Assembly (NCBI RefSeq): GCF_902726655.1
Contig: NZ_CACVAN010000001.1
Coordinates: 310,001-374,000, forward strand
DNA: 64,000 nt
Source of the DNA: Virgibacillus ihumii
Lineage (GTDB): Bacteria; Bacillota; Bacilli; Bacillales; Amphibacillaceae
Reading direction: 5' to 3'
Shown: piece by piece, positions 34,247 through 43,264 of the stretch
How positions within the stretch are numbered: the stretch's first letter is position 1
Layout: every line of letters begins with the position of its first letter
Notes under the pieces: model-generated
The model's database searches: none
Told to the model about the DNA's origin: nothing
Seen by the model: the letters and a program-made list of their open reading frames with translations, nothing else
Made by a program: the position numbers and the translations under genes

Positions 34247-35464
34247 ATGGATACATCAAAAAGCAATCGAACCGTTTATTCGATCTTATTTATCATAGGT
34301 ATTTGCCACATGCTCAATGACACATTGCAGGCGGTTATTCCTGCTATGTTTCCTATTTTGGAGAAGTCTTTGGGATTAACATTTACCCAACTTGGACTAA
34401 TTTCATTTACATTGAATATGACAGCTTCAGTAATGCAGCCTGTTGTCGGGATTTATACTGATAAGAAACCGATGCCGTATGCATTGCCTGTTGGACTTGC
34501 CAGCAGCATGTTCGGGATACTGGGGCTTGCATTTGCATCCGGCTTTTGGACAATTCTTTTAAGTGTGTTGTTTATCGGACTAGGTTCAGCGGTTTTTCAT
34601 CCTGAAGGGTCGCGGGTTGCATACCTGGCTGCAGGTCCGCGGCGAAGTACTGCCCAATCGATTTACCAGGTAGGCGGAAACTCGGGGCAGGCATTAGCTC
34701 CTGTTATTACTGCCCTGGTGCTGGTGCCATTAGGGCAGTTTGGTGTCATTTGGTTTACAGCTGTTGCTGGGCTGGCAGTGATTTTTCTAATTTATATTGC
34801 CCGGTGGTATGCATCCATGACGCCAATGGTTGTTACGAAAACTAAATCACCTGACAAGGAACAGGTGGACAAGCGTTACGCCAAAGCAATCCGCAGTGCA
34901 CTTATCGTTCTTGTTTTTATCATTTTTGCCCGAACATGGTACGCGAAGGCTATTTCCAACTTTTATGCTTTTTATGCCATTGAAAATTATGGATTATCGA
35001 TAGCAGAGTCGCAGTTTTATATTTTTACATTCCTGCTGATGGGTGCAATCGGCACGTTTATTGGTGGGCCTTTGGCAGACCGGTTCGGAAAAAAGAATAT
35101 AATTTTATATTCTTTTCTGTGCACCGGTCCTCTGGCATTACTTTTGCCGTATGCGGGGGAGATTGGTGCAATCATTTTGCTTGGCCTGCTTGGAATCATT
35201 GTCATGTCGAGTTTTTCCGTTACTGTCGTATATGCACAGGAACTGGTTCCCGGTAAAATTGGTACGATGTCAGGTTTGACGATTGGACTTGCGTTTGGCA
35301 TGGGCGCAATTGGTTCGGTAGCATTAGGATCCTTGATAGATTTCATTGGGTTGACGCCGACAATGATTGCTATTTCGCTATTGCCTTTACTTGGGTTGGT
35401 AACTTTCTTCTTGCCTTCGGATAAAAAAGTAAATGCGTGGCATGCCGAGTACCACGGGAATTAA
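34247..35464 (+). CDS. MFS transporter, fosmidomycin-resistance (Fsr) type
   Basis: Proton-driven drug or metabolite exporter, 405 residues with 12 predicted membrane helices. Fsr-type features: HMLNDTLQAVIPAMFPILEKS at the first helix, GLASSMFGILGLAF, and the GSAVFHPEGSRVAYLAAGPRRSTAQSIYQVGG loop with HPEGSR. ATG at 34247 has GAGGAT five bases upstream; the earlier in-frame ATG at 34235 overlaps that site. Monocistronic. Real substrates of chromosomal Bacillaceae members are unknown. Confidence 0.88.
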   Translation: MDTSKSNRTVYSILFIIGICHMLNDTLQAVIPAMFPILEKSLGLTFTQLGLISFTLNMTASVMQPVVGIYTDKKPMPYALPVGLASSMFGILGLAFASGFWTILLSVLFIGLGSAVFHPEGSRVAYLAAGPRRSTAQSIYQVGGNSGQALAPVITALVLVPLGQFGVIWFTAVAGLAVIFLIYIARWYASMTPMVVTKTKSPDKEQVDKRYAKAIRSALIVLVFIIFARTWYAKAISNFYAFYAIENYGLSIAESQFYIFTFLLMGAIGTFIGGPLADRFGKKNIILYSFLCTGPLALLLPYAGEIGAIILLGLLGIIVMSSFSVTVVYAQELVPGKIGTMSGLTIGLAFGMGAIGSVALGSLIDFIGLTPTMIAISLLPLLGLVTFFLPSDKKVNAWHAEYHGN

Positions 35465-35864
35465 ATATGGACAAATATTTAGCGATATGTTTATAATAAA
35501 TTACGCTAAATAACTTTTAAAGATAAATTTCACAATAAATTGATTTATCTGAACATTTATTTTTATGCATTAACTATATAGACAGAAATGCCCCTCCACA
35601 TGCCTCTGCATCTACATAGTGGGTGTTTTTGTCTGCATGTATTTGCCGAAATTTATTTGTGAGTTTTTTAGTCAGATGCCTGAATGAATATAACAGCGAC
35701 TGATGAATGAAGCAGCTTTTTAGGGTTTTCATGGATTGGTCAAGGCATATATGGTCTGAAGAAGGGGAAGTGATAAACCGATAAAATTCTGATAAAGGTT
35801 ATTAAATATCTGTGTTTTTTGAAAACTGAAACTGAAAATTTTTGCAATCTTTGGGGGTTATGAA
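35465..35864. other. 400-bp gene-free stretch before the OppA-like gene
   Basis: AT-rich. Contains TGATAAA / CGATAAA / TGATAAA at about 35771, 35779 and 35790, related in sequence to the 21-nt repeats but with shorter spacing. No convincing open frame, riboswitch or clear promoter was seen; it presumably carries the end of the MFS transcript and the upstream region of the peptide-binding protein gene. Confidence 0.4.
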
Positions 35865-37556
35865 TTGAAAAAGCAAAATCTGAGATGGTCTCTTGCGGCT
35901 GCTCTTATACTTTTATTAGGAATGTTCCTGGCAGCTTGCGGTGGCTCTGAAAACAATGAATCATCCGGGAGTCAAAAAGCACCGAAAAATACCGAACTCG
36001 CGGACAAACAAGAACTGCACTTTGTACGTAATGCCGATTTGCCAACAGTTGATCTTACAATGGCAACGGATACGACGTCTTCTGAAGTCATTCAGCGGAC
36101 ACACCCTGGTCTCATCGCGTTCAAAAATAACGAAATGGTACCGGAAATGGCAGCGAAAATGCCTGAAATCAGTGATGACGGAACCGTTTATACATTTAAA
36201 ATACGTGAAGATGCAACGTGGTCGAATGGAGATCCTCTGACAGCAAGTGACTTTGTTTTTGCATGGCAGCGTCTGGTTAATCCTGATACAGCATCACAGT
36301 ATGCTTACATAATGGGGGTCGCCAACGTTAAAAATGCTGAAAAAATTATGGATCAGGATAGTCCGCTTTACGGTAAAGTTGAAAAATTGGGCGTTAAGGC
36401 GATTGACGAAAAAACGCTTCAGGTAACATTGGAGTCGCCAATTCCTTACTTTACCAGTTTGATGTCCTTTAACAAATTTGGTCCATTGAATGAAAAGTTT
36501 GTAAAGAAACAGGGCAAAGATTATGCAAAAGAACCCGAAAATCTGCTGACAGTTGGTCCGTATAAGTTGACCAAGTGGGACCACGGTGTAGGTTGGACAC
36601 TTGAGAAAAACAAGGATTACTATGCAGCAGATGAAGTGAATATTACGAAAGCAACATTTAAAGTGGTGAAAGAAAAAAATACTCAACTAAGCCTGTATCA
36701 ATCTGATGATATTCAGGTTGACAGCTTGTCTGCAGAACAGGTGGACGCATATAAGAATAAGCCTGATTTCAAGAATGTAGCAGGAAACTGCATGTTCTGG
36801 TGGGAGCTTAATGCGGAAAAGGTTCCGGAATTCAAGCATGAAAAAGTTCGTAAGGCAATGTCCCTGGTTATCAATCGTGAAGGACTTACAAGTGTTCTGT
36901 TAAATAATGGCTCCATTCCTGCTGATTATGTCGTTCCGAAAGACTTTGTGGAAGGACCTGCAGGAAAAGCCTTCCGTGAAGGTCAAGACCCATATTTGCA
37001 GGGCGGTGTTGAAAAGGCGAAAAAACTTTGGGAAGAAGCTAAGAAAGAACATGGTTTTGATAAACTGGAAATAACGTATCTGTCCACAGATGGCGATCTC
37101 GCTGCACAAGCGGCTGAATTCATGGCGAACCAGCTGGAGCAACTGGAAGGTATGAAAGTTAATATCAAAAAGCTGCCATGGAATGCTTATCTGGAACATG
37201 TAAATGCCGGTAATCATGAACTTGATGGTGCATCAGGCTGGTGCCCGGACTATAAAGACCCAATGACTTTCCTGGGCTACTGGCATAGTGATGGTCCAAA
37301 TGATGCTAACGGCATTGACAGACAAAAGTATGACAAGCTGATTGAAGAAGCACGCAATCTCGCTAAACAGCAAAAAGAAGAAGAACGCTGGAAAGTATTG
37401 CAGAAAGCGGAAAAAGTATTGGTTGAAAATGCAATCGCTATTCCAACCTATCAAAAAGGCAGCGCGATGATTGTTAAACCATATGTAGAGGGTATTACCT
37501 TCCAAAACTTCGGTATTGATCAATACTTCAGGGAAGCAAAAGTTTATAAGCATTAA
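35865..37556 (+). CDS. Oligopeptide ABC transporter substrate-binding lipoprotein (OppA/DppE family)
   Basis: Cell-surface receptor for peptides, 563 residues. Signal peptide with lipobox FLAACGG (Cys about residue 25), then the SBP_bac_5 fold: FVRNADLPTVDLTMATD, EISDDGTVYTFKIREDATWSNGDPLTASDFVFAWQRLVNP, and the late SGWCPDYKDPMTFLGYWHSDG. Start is TTG with GGGGG at good distance. The permease and ATPase genes (oppBCDF) are not adjacent and a terminator follows, so it is a solitary receptor that would dock to a transporter encoded elsewhere. Confidence 0.92.
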   Translation: MKKQNLRWSLAAALILLLGMFLAACGGSENNESSGSQKAPKNTELADKQELHFVRNADLPTVDLTMATDTTSSEVIQRTHPGLIAFKNNEMVPEMAAKMPEISDDGTVYTFKIREDATWSNGDPLTASDFVFAWQRLVNPDTASQYAYIMGVANVKNAEKIMDQDSPLYGKVEKLGVKAIDEKTLQVTLESPIPYFTSLMSFNKFGPLNEKFVKKQGKDYAKEPENLLTVGPYKLTKWDHGVGWTLEKNKDYYAADEVNITKATFKVVKEKNTQLSLYQSDDIQVDSLSAEQVDAYKNKPDFKNVAGNCMFWWELNAEKVPEFKHEKVRKAMSLVINREGLTSVLLNNGSIPADYVVPKDFVEGPAGKAFREGQDPYLQGGVEKAKKLWEEAKKEHGFDKLEITYLSTDGDLAAQAAEFMANQLEQLEGMKVNIKKLPWNAYLEHVNAGNHELDGASGWCPDYKDPMTFLGYWHSDGPNDANGIDRQKYDKLIEEARNLAKQQKEEERWKVLQKAEKVLVENAIAIPTYQKGSAMIVKPYVEGITFQNFGIDQYFREAKVYKH

Positions 37557-37567
37557 TCACTCAGGGT

Positions 37568-37608
37568 AACGGGTATTCATGCTTAATCACATGAATGCCC
37601 GTTTTTTG
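37568..37608 (+). terminator. Terminator after the OppA-like gene
   Basis: Stem AACGGGTATTCATG / CATGAATGCCCGTT and T run. Confidence 0.9.
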
Positions 37609-37634
37609 ATAATCACCGTATTTTGCATCTCGCG

Positions 37635-37745
37635 CCGAATAAATGCCTAAAGCTGCTGGACGAAAAGGGATACCCGCCGATAAAGTCGAAGGAGCCGCCG
37701 ATAAACCGGGTCAACCCGCTGATAAAACTGGTCGAACCCGCCAAA
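37635..37745. repeat. Degenerate 21-nt tandem repeat, five to six units, CCGATAAA/CTGATAAA core
   Basis: Unit starts at 37635 (CCGAATAA), 37656 (weak), 37677, 37698 and 37719, all 21 nt apart, with a probable end unit near 37741. The complement core is TTTATCGG/TTTATCAG, linking it to the other arrays. One frame would read as PADKxxx heptads but has no ribosome site. Confidence 0.7.
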
Positions 37746-37784
37746 TGAACTCCAAATTGTATCGGACTGGAGCGTGTTTAGACG

Positions 37785-37925
37785 ATGAAGAAAATCATAG
37801 CTATGGGTGGTGGGATTCCCGATGCTCCCACAGTCGCCGAAGTGAACGGAATAGGAAAACCCAATTTGGACAAAAATAAGGTGGAAGATAAAGAGAAAAG
37901 TTTTGTTCGAATTGGAGGACTGTGA
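37785..37925 (+). CDS. Possible 46-residue protein
   Basis: ATG at 37785 with a CTGGAG ribosome site; reads MKKIIAMGGGIPDAPTVAEV and ends at TGA directly before the ATG of the next gene (no gap). The first ten residues resemble the start of peptidase E-like proteins, but the rest does not continue that family. Tight spacing to the following gene is the main support for translation. Confidence 0.35.
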   Translation: MKKIIAMGGGIPDAPTVAEVNGIGKPNLDKNKVEDKEKSFVRIGGL

Positions 37926-38201
37926 ATGTCACATCAAACACTGCACGAGCAATTACAGCAGGCCAGCCAGCAAATACAGGATGCACAAGAGGTGGCACGT
38001 CAGGCCCAGGGTTCTAATCAACAGCTGCTAAGTCAGGCGGACCAGTTGTTAAAACAGGCAGAGCAGGATTTGGAACACGCTCGAAATCAGGTCGGTGCAG
38101 AAGCAACCGAAAATGCACAATTTCAACAGGCTTATGAACAGCTTCATGATACCCGTCAGCAAATTCAGGAAGCACAGCAAAATAACAACGATGTTTTGTA
38201 A
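37926..38201 (+). CDS. Glutamine-rich coiled-coil protein, unknown function
   Basis: 91 residues, almost wholly helical and rich in Gln, Ala and Glu (LHEQLQQASQQIQDAQEVAR..., LLKQAEQDLEHARNQVG). ATG is preceded by TTGGAGG. No signal peptide, no Cys. It resembles small DUF2524-type Bacillus proteins in size and composition, but low-complexity sequence makes that comparison weak. A terminator follows. Confidence 0.6.
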   Translation: MSHQTLHEQLQQASQQIQDAQEVARQAQGSNQQLLSQADQLLKQAEQDLEHARNQVGAEATENAQFQQAYEQLHDTRQQIQEAQQNNNDVL

Positions 38202-38207
38202 TTGGAA

Positions 38208-38240
38208 AATGCACAGGACTCAAGTTCCTGTGTATTTTTA
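38208..38240 (+). terminator. Terminator after the coiled-coil gene
   Basis: Stem CACAGGA / TCCTGTG with 7-base loop and T run. Confidence 0.8.
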
Positions 38241-38435
38241 TGGATAATCCAGGTTCCTGCCGAGCTATTCTGGTTCGGTGACGAACGTCCATATTAGATT
38301 GTGAAGGCTATTAACTATTTAATTCCGGATAAAAAATCATTCTTGAGGATGGTGCTTCTCCGTCTCCAGACAGAGAACAAACACCATGAAAAATGATAGA
38401 ATAGAGATATAAATCAGAAATCGGGTGGGGATAGA

Positions 38436-39320
38436 ATGAATATGTTCGGCAAAAAGATGCAGATGATTCAAGAAGAAAAAGTGATAGAGGGAGGCAAGGT
38501 GAATACAATCCGAATTACGTCGGGTCTGGCAGATGTGCATGTAGCAGCTGGATCCGGTGATGATATCCAAATATTGCTGGAAGGTGAAATTAGTGAAAGC
38601 GTTGCAGATAATTTGGAATTCAACGTCAGACAGAACGGAAGTATTCTTGCCGTTAACGTTAAAAAGCACAAAGGAATAGTTTTTGGTGCGATAAAATCGG
38701 ATTTGCATTTGTATGTAACAGTTCCCTCAAAAGTTTACGAAGATTTTCATGTGAAGCTTGGGTCTGGTGACTGTATAGTCAATAATATCGACACAAAGTC
38801 ATATACCGGGATAATCTCATCCGGTAACCAGATAATCGCTGGTCTTCATGCGAAAAAGCAGTTGATGTTAAAAGGTTCCAGTGGAGATTTGCTAGTCAAA
38901 AATAGTCATGCGGATTCAGTAATGGCGTGGGTTACCAGCGGATCCATCAATATCAGCGATCTTGTCTGGAAGCGTGCAAAATTTGATGCAACTTCCGGAG
39001 AAATTGAAATTTCCAGTGATAAACTGGCAAGTGACACAGCATGCAAGGTAACAAGTGGAGATATTCGTGTTCACAGTGGGTTTTTTGAAGGTGAACTGGA
39101 TTGCCGTGCGACGAGTGGAGATGTTGAAATCTCCAGTGAAATGTTTCCGGAAGACTTGCACGTTGATTGCCATATTTCATCAGGAAGCAGAAAGGTTCGT
39201 ATTGAAGGATTAACTGGTGTCGAAGAACAAAAAGGAAGGTTCCATGGTGTGAGAGGAGATGGCAGCGCCAATTCGATAAGGGCGTTAACAACATCCGGTA
39301 ATATTAGAATACTGGATTGA
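38436..39320 (+). CDS. DUF4097 beta-helix repeat protein (LiaG/YvlB-like)
   Basis: 294 residues of short repeated beta strands: the motif ...SGDxxV/I... recurs (LGSGDCIVNN, GSSGDLLVKNS, TSGSINISDL, TSGEIEISSD, TSGDIRVHSG, TSGDVEISSE, TSGNIRILD). This is the DUF4097 adhesin-like repeat found in envelope-stress proteins such as LiaG. No signal peptide or lipobox is visible, so location is uncertain. Monocistronic. Role unknown; family members often accompany phage-shock or cell-envelope regulators, but none is next to it here. Confidence 0.82.
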   Translation: MNMFGKKMQMIQEEKVIEGGKVNTIRITSGLADVHVAAGSGDDIQILLEGEISESVADNLEFNVRQNGSILAVNVKKHKGIVFGAIKSDLHLYVTVPSKVYEDFHVKLGSGDCIVNNIDTKSYTGIISSGNQIIAGLHAKKQLMLKGSSGDLLVKNSHADSVMAWVTSGSINISDLVWKRAKFDATSGEIEISSDKLASDTACKVTSGDIRVHSGFFEGELDCRATSGDVEISSEMFPEDLHVDCHISSGSRKVRIEGLTGVEEQKGRFHGVRGDGSANSIRALTTSGNIRILD

Positions 39321-39416
39321 AGGGAGCGTCAGTGCAGACTCTATCTATTTGCTGAGCATTTTGTTAAACTAAAAGAAATAAAAGTCTGCAAACAAGCAGA
39401 ATGGTGGTGATTCATA

Positions 39417-40295
39417 ATGGGATCATTGTTTACCAATCATGCATGGTATGAACTGTTGGGACCTGTCAGTCTTGTTATTGCGGTGGTACTCAGCTATTGG
39501 TATATAAATACAATCATTAAGCCGTCCCATTATAATGTGACAAGCACACAGAAAACATATTTTTTTACGGCAGTTATTTTATTTTACCTTATGGAAGGCA
39601 CGCCATTTGCAGTCATTGCGGATCATTATTTGTTCAGTGCGCTTTCTCTGCAAATCTCGGTTATGTGTTTTATTGTGATGCCACTGTTCATTCTAAGCTT
39701 GCCGAAACAGTATTTAGATGTTTTTTTCTGGCATCACAAACGATCAAAAATTGCTAAGCTGATATTTGCTCATCCATGGCCGCTTGCAGTTGCCTTCAAT
39801 GGACTTGTAACGATATTTTTTATTCCATCGTTTTTCAATATGATTCATGAATTCATGTTTTTGCAGTTTTTCTGTGAGGTTTTGGTAGTCACACTTGCTT
39901 TTCTGACGTGGTGGATTATTATAGAGCCGTCAACAGAAATATCCGATCACAGTTATTTCATGCGGGCTGCATACGTGTTTTTTACGGCATTATTCCTGAT
40001 GCCAATCGGGATTTTCCTGCTGGTGGTGCAGGATCCGAATTATACGACCTACACTGAGGTGTCGGGTGAGCTAATTCCGGTGTTGACGGCAGTGTATGAT
40101 CAACAGTTGGCAGGTGGCCTTCTGAAATTTCTGCAGCTGACGAGTTATTCCATCGCACTATACTATCTGCTGAAAATGTGGGGTCTCCGCGAAGAGGAAA
40201 ATGAAGGGAAAGTCGATGACGACACACGTGTAGTGCAGGGCATTGTAATTAAGCTGAATGACCGCAACCGCCGTAATAAAGGAAAAAAGCGATAA
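39417..40295 (+). CDS. CtaG-like membrane protein (cytochrome oxidase assembly, caa3 type)
   Basis: 292 residues with about seven membrane helices. Layout and conserved blocks (FTAVILFYLMEGTPFAVIADHYLFSALSLQ, MPLFILSLP, GDP-like loop replaced by DPNYTTYTEVSGELIPVLTAVYDQQLAGGLLK) match the caa3_CtaG family, in which members help assemble the CuB or heme centre of aa3/caa3 oxidases. The N-terminal His in SADHYLFS-type motif is present (IADHYLFSALSLQ). Located 2 kb before the qox operon; a role in assembling that quinol oxidase is a plausible inference. Confidence 0.8.
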   Translation: MGSLFTNHAWYELLGPVSLVIAVVLSYWYINTIIKPSHYNVTSTQKTYFFTAVILFYLMEGTPFAVIADHYLFSALSLQISVMCFIVMPLFILSLPKQYLDVFFWHHKRSKIAKLIFAHPWPLAVAFNGLVTIFFIPSFFNMIHEFMFLQFFCEVLVVTLAFLTWWIIIEPSTEISDHSYFMRAAYVFFTALFLMPIGIFLLVVQDPNYTTYTEVSGELIPVLTAVYDQQLAGGLLKFLQLTSYSIALYYLLKMWGLREEENEGKVDDDTRVVQGIVIKLNDRNRRNKGKKR

Positions 40296-40300
40296 TAAAA

Positions 40301-40383
40301 ATGCTGCCAATCTTCATTTGTATTGAATTACGGAGTGGATCCTCAATAATTCGATTTATGAAGCTGATTGGTAGCGTTTTTTA
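40301..40383 (+). terminator. Long-loop hairpin terminator after the CtaG-like gene
   Basis: Stem GCTGCCAATC / GATTGGTAGC spans a loop of about 53 nt that has further partial pairing (TTCAT / ATGAA), then a T run. The large loop is unusual for a simple terminator. Confidence 0.65.
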
Positions 40384-40412
40384 TAACGCCAGAAAGTATA
40401 ACTTAAGGTGGA

Positions 40413-40470
40413 CTTATAAGAAAACTTCGGCACTCGCGATAAGACGGGGCGAATGCTGGAGTTTTTCTTA
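40413..40470. repeat. Imperfect inverted repeat, probable dispersed element
   Basis: Left arm TTATAAGAAAACTTCGGCAC then TCGC, right arm GGCGAATGCTGGAGTTTTTC then TTA; the complement pairs over about 20 bases with few mismatches. It resembles short hairpin elements that recur between genes in Virgibacillus and Oceanobacillus. A fragment with GGGGCGAATGCCG is seen again near 41290. Confidence 0.5.
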
Positions 40471-40547
40471 GTAATGTTCCATTTTTTTATGCTACACTAA
40501 AAATATAAGTTAATCGATTGGAATACTTGAGAAAAGGATGTGAGAGG

Positions 40548-41240
40548 ATGAAACGTGCAGGTATTGTAGGAGGTTTGGGTCCTGAATCAACCGTCGATTA
40601 TTATCAATCGTTCATTCATAAATATCAGGAACGGATGAACAGTAAACAGACATTGCCGGAACTTTTCATTAACAGTATCAATATGTATAACATCTTTAAA
40701 TTTATCAGCGAAGACAGGCTTGATGATCTTACGGATTATGTGGCAGAGGCAGTCAATAAGTTGGAACAAATTGGTGCTGATTTTGCTGTCGTATCCGCTA
40801 ATACACCGCATATTGTCTTTAACGAAGTCAGGGAAAAAGTTAATGTACCCATGATTAGTATCGTTGAATCAACATATGATAAAGCAGATGAAATGGGCTT
40901 GAAAAATGTCGGGTTACTGGGAACTAAATTTACAATGGAGCATGATTTTTTCAAAAAGCCGTTTGAATCCGGTGGCAAAAAAATAGTTGTTCCAAGTGAA
41001 GAAGACCAAATATTTATGCATCAGCGGATTGTGGATGAACTGGAAAATGGTATTGTTAATGACGATACCAAGCAGTCATTTTTGAAAATCGTTAACAAAC
41101 TGATTGCTGATGAAAATCTGGACGGGCTGATTTTAGGATGTACGGAACTGCCGATGATATTAAAAGATGGGGATGTTGATCTTCCGCTGTTGAATACGAC
41201 CGAAATTCACGTGGATAAAATGGTGGAGGAATTGTTTTAA
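40548..41240 (+). CDS. Aspartate/glutamate racemase family protein
   Basis: Cofactor-independent amino acid racemase fold, 230 residues. Starts MKRAGIVGGLGPESTVDYYQ, the usual phosphate-loop-like beginning; the C-terminal catalytic segment GLILGCTELPMIL contains its Cys. In most aspartate racemases the first half contributes a second Cys (C-N-T); here the equivalent is VSANTPH, with no Cys. E. coli YgeA, which uses a Thr/Cys pair, offers a precedent, so activity is still possible. ATG at 40548 has GAGAGG upstream. Substrate unknown. Confidence 0.82.
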   Translation: MKRAGIVGGLGPESTVDYYQSFIHKYQERMNSKQTLPELFINSINMYNIFKFISEDRLDDLTDYVAEAVNKLEQIGADFAVVSANTPHIVFNEVREKVNVPMISIVESTYDKADEMGLKNVGLLGTKFTMEHDFFKKPFESGGKKIVVPSEEDQIFMHQRIVDELENGIVNDDTKQSFLKIVNKLIADENLDGLILGCTELPMILKDGDVDLPLLNTTEIHVDKMVEELF

Positions 41241-41274
41241 AGGTGCAAATCATCATATGGTTTGTATCTTTTTT
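41241..41274 (+). terminator. Terminator after the racemase gene
   Basis: Stem GCAAATCA / TGGTTTGT (with G-T pairing) and TTTTTT. Confidence 0.65.
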
Positions 41275-41374
41275 AGCAGTTATGAAATGGGGCGAATGCC
41301 GATTCTTCTATCGAATTTCGTATGTTAAACTCAATGAAAGGACTGGAAAATGTAAGTAAACTGGGGATGATTCC

Positions 41375-41983
41375 ATGTTAATTTCCAATCTTGATACTGA
41401 AAAGCTTACCAATGACAGGATGAGCAGATTGTTATTTGACGGGATCAAAGATGATGGAAAAAACGGAGATTGCATTTTTGTAGCAGGCAGCAGTAAAGCA
41501 ACTAAATACCGCTTACCTACAGCAGTTGACCTATACAAGGAAGGCAGAGCGAATAAAATTCTTTTTTCAGGCGGTGTCACGTGGGAGGGAGACGACTTTC
41601 CGGAAGCGGTGATGTTAAGAGAGGAAGCATTAAGGTTGGGGGTGTTAGAAGAAGATATAATAATTGAAAAAAATTCCATGCACACGAAAGAGAATGTACT
41701 TGCATCATTGCTGGTATTGGATAGAGCATTTCATCTGCATAATATTGACAGGTTACTCATTGTTACCAGCTCCTATCATATGCGGAGACTGCATTTAACG
41801 TTAAAAACATATATGCCGGAATGGATAAATTATTCCCTCTGCCCGGTAAACGATAAATGGACACGTAAGGATAACTGGTATAATAGTAGTTTTGGAAAGC
41901 AGCGCGTGAAAACCGAGTGTGGGAAATTGATTCATTATGTGAATCTAGGCGCACTTGAGGACGAAGAAATTCATATGAATTGA
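41375..41983 (+). CDS. YdcF/SanA-like DUF218 protein
   Basis: 202 residues of the DUF218 family, envelope-linked proteins of uncertain activity (ElyC/SanA group). Diagnostic blocks: IFVAGSSKATKYRLPTAVDLYKEGRANKILFSGGV, then EEDIIIEKNSMHTKENVLAS with the conserved E-x-x-S-x-x-T-x-E-N, and LLIVTSSYHMRRLHLTLK. Unlike SanA it has no N-terminal membrane helix, so it is the soluble YdcF type. Ribosome site CTGGGGATG. Terminator follows. Confidence 0.85.
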   Translation: MLISNLDTEKLTNDRMSRLLFDGIKDDGKNGDCIFVAGSSKATKYRLPTAVDLYKEGRANKILFSGGVTWEGDDFPEAVMLREEALRLGVLEEDIIIEKNSMHTKENVLASLLVLDRAFHLHNIDRLLIVTSSYHMRRLHLTLKTYMPEWINYSLCPVNDKWTRKDNWYNSSFGKQRVKTECGKLIHYVNLGALEDEEIHMN

Positions 41984-42007
41984 TCAACTGAATATCGGTA
42001 TTTCTGC

Positions 42008-42040
42008 AACCCCTGGTTCAGCTGAGCTGGGGTTTTTTAT
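42008..42040 (+). terminator. Terminator after the YdcF-like gene
   Basis: Stem AACCCC / GGGGTT with an inner AGCT pairing and TTTTTT. Confidence 0.85.
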
Positions 42041-42129
42041 AAAGCAGGTTTATTTAAATGCTTAAAAAGGAAAGCTTGACAATGTGTAATAAATTATGGA
42101 TAAATCTTTTGTAAAGTGTTTTATCACAC

Positions 42130-42143
42130 TGAAAGCGCTTGAA
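42130..42143. promoter_or_regulatory. Possible CcpA (cre) site upstream of qoxA
   Basis: TGAAAGCGCTTGAA matches 12 of 14 positions of the cre consensus TGWAANCGNTNWCA. It is about 150 bp before the qoxA start. The gene-free stretch 42041-42289 also contains TACAAT near 42211, a candidate -10. Confidence 0.4.
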
Positions 42144-42289
42144 ATTTAGAACATTTTGTAACAGAAATTCGACAAATTTATCAAAATGCGTCAATTGCCT
42201 GTTTTTCCTGATACAATTTCGAATTGGATTTGGTACACTATGCAAAGATTGATTTTTGTATTTACATGACCGACAGCGGGAGGGATTTT

Positions 42290-43246
42290 ATGAATACACG
42301 GAAAAAGCATTCTAAGAAATGGTATAGTTTGTTGCTTTTAGGGATGGTTTTTCTGCTGAGCGGATGTGACCAGATGGTGGTATTTGATCCGGCAGGGCCT
42401 GTTGCAGAAAAGCAACGGGATTTAATTGTTTATTCTCTGTACTTCATGGGCGCTGTTTGCCTGATGGTTTGGATTCCATTTACCATATTTTTGTTTAAAT
42501 ACCGCAAAAACAAGAAAAATCGCAGTGAAGACGACTATGAACCGGATATGCATGGGAATAAGCTGATTGAGACAATTTGGACGGTAATTCCAATCATAAT
42601 TGTAACCGCATTGGCTATTCCGACGGTTACGACATTGTTTGATTTGGAGGAACCACCAAAATCATCCAGTGATAAGGAGCCATTGGTCATTCATGCGACA
42701 ACTTCCAACTGGAAATGGTTCTTCAGTTATCCGGAACAGGGGATTGAGACAGTTAACTACTTGCATATACCGACTGATCGTGCAGTTGAATTTCGTCTGC
42801 AATCGGCTGGTTCGATGACGGCATTATGGATTCCTGCATTAGGGGGTCAAATGTACAATATGGCCGGGATGCGGAATATCCTTTATTTACAGGCTGATGA
42901 ACCGGGTGTATATGATGGTATGAATTCCAATTTTAACGGAGTTGGATTTACCGAACAGACGTTTAATGTGTATGCGGAAGACAGTGAAAAGTTTCAAGAA
43001 TGGGTAAATACCAAGCAGCAAAATGCTCCGAAACTGACACAGGAAAAATATGATGAATTGCTGGCACCAAGCATTGTCGGTCGTCACACTTTCTCTTCTA
43101 CACATTTGCAGTGGGTGGATCATGGAACGATGGCAGGCATGGATTATGCCATCAAACGGTATGGTTCAGATTATTATGATGGCAAAACCCATCTGAAGAA
43201 CAGTGAAAAACATCGTGAAAAACTTCACGATGAATGGGAGCAATAA
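42290..43246 (+). CDS. qoxA: Cytochrome aa3 menaquinol oxidase subunit II
   Basis: Subunit II of the terminal quinol oxidase; oxidises menaquinol and passes electrons to subunit I. 318 residues: lipoprotein signal peptide with LLSGC (Cys about residue 26), two membrane helices (about 45-70 and 90-115), then a cupredoxin-like domain (LVIHATTSNWKWFFSYPEQGIETVNYLHIP). The CuA-binding Cys motif of cytochrome c oxidases is absent, as expected for a quinol oxidase. ATG at 42290 follows GGGAGGG; the in-frame upstream extension lacks a ribosome site. First gene of qoxABCD. Confidence 0.95.
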   Translation: MNTRKKHSKKWYSLLLLGMVFLLSGCDQMVVFDPAGPVAEKQRDLIVYSLYFMGAVCLMVWIPFTIFLFKYRKNKKNRSEDDYEPDMHGNKLIETIWTVIPIIIVTALAIPTVTTLFDLEEPPKSSSDKEPLVIHATTSNWKWFFSYPEQGIETVNYLHIPTDRAVEFRLQSAGSMTALWIPALGGQMYNMAGMRNILYLQADEPGVYDGMNSNFNGVGFTEQTFNVYAEDSEKFQEWVNTKQQNAPKLTQEKYDELLAPSIVGRHTFSSTHLQWVDHGTMAGMDYAIKRYGSDYYDGKTHLKNSEKHREKLHDEWEQ

Positions 43247-43264
43247 AAGAAAGCAGGTGAAATA

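Noticed and set aside
37643..37879. Open frame with PADKxG repeats
   Set aside because: Same explanation: a 21-nt period is seven codons, so any array can look like a heptad protein.
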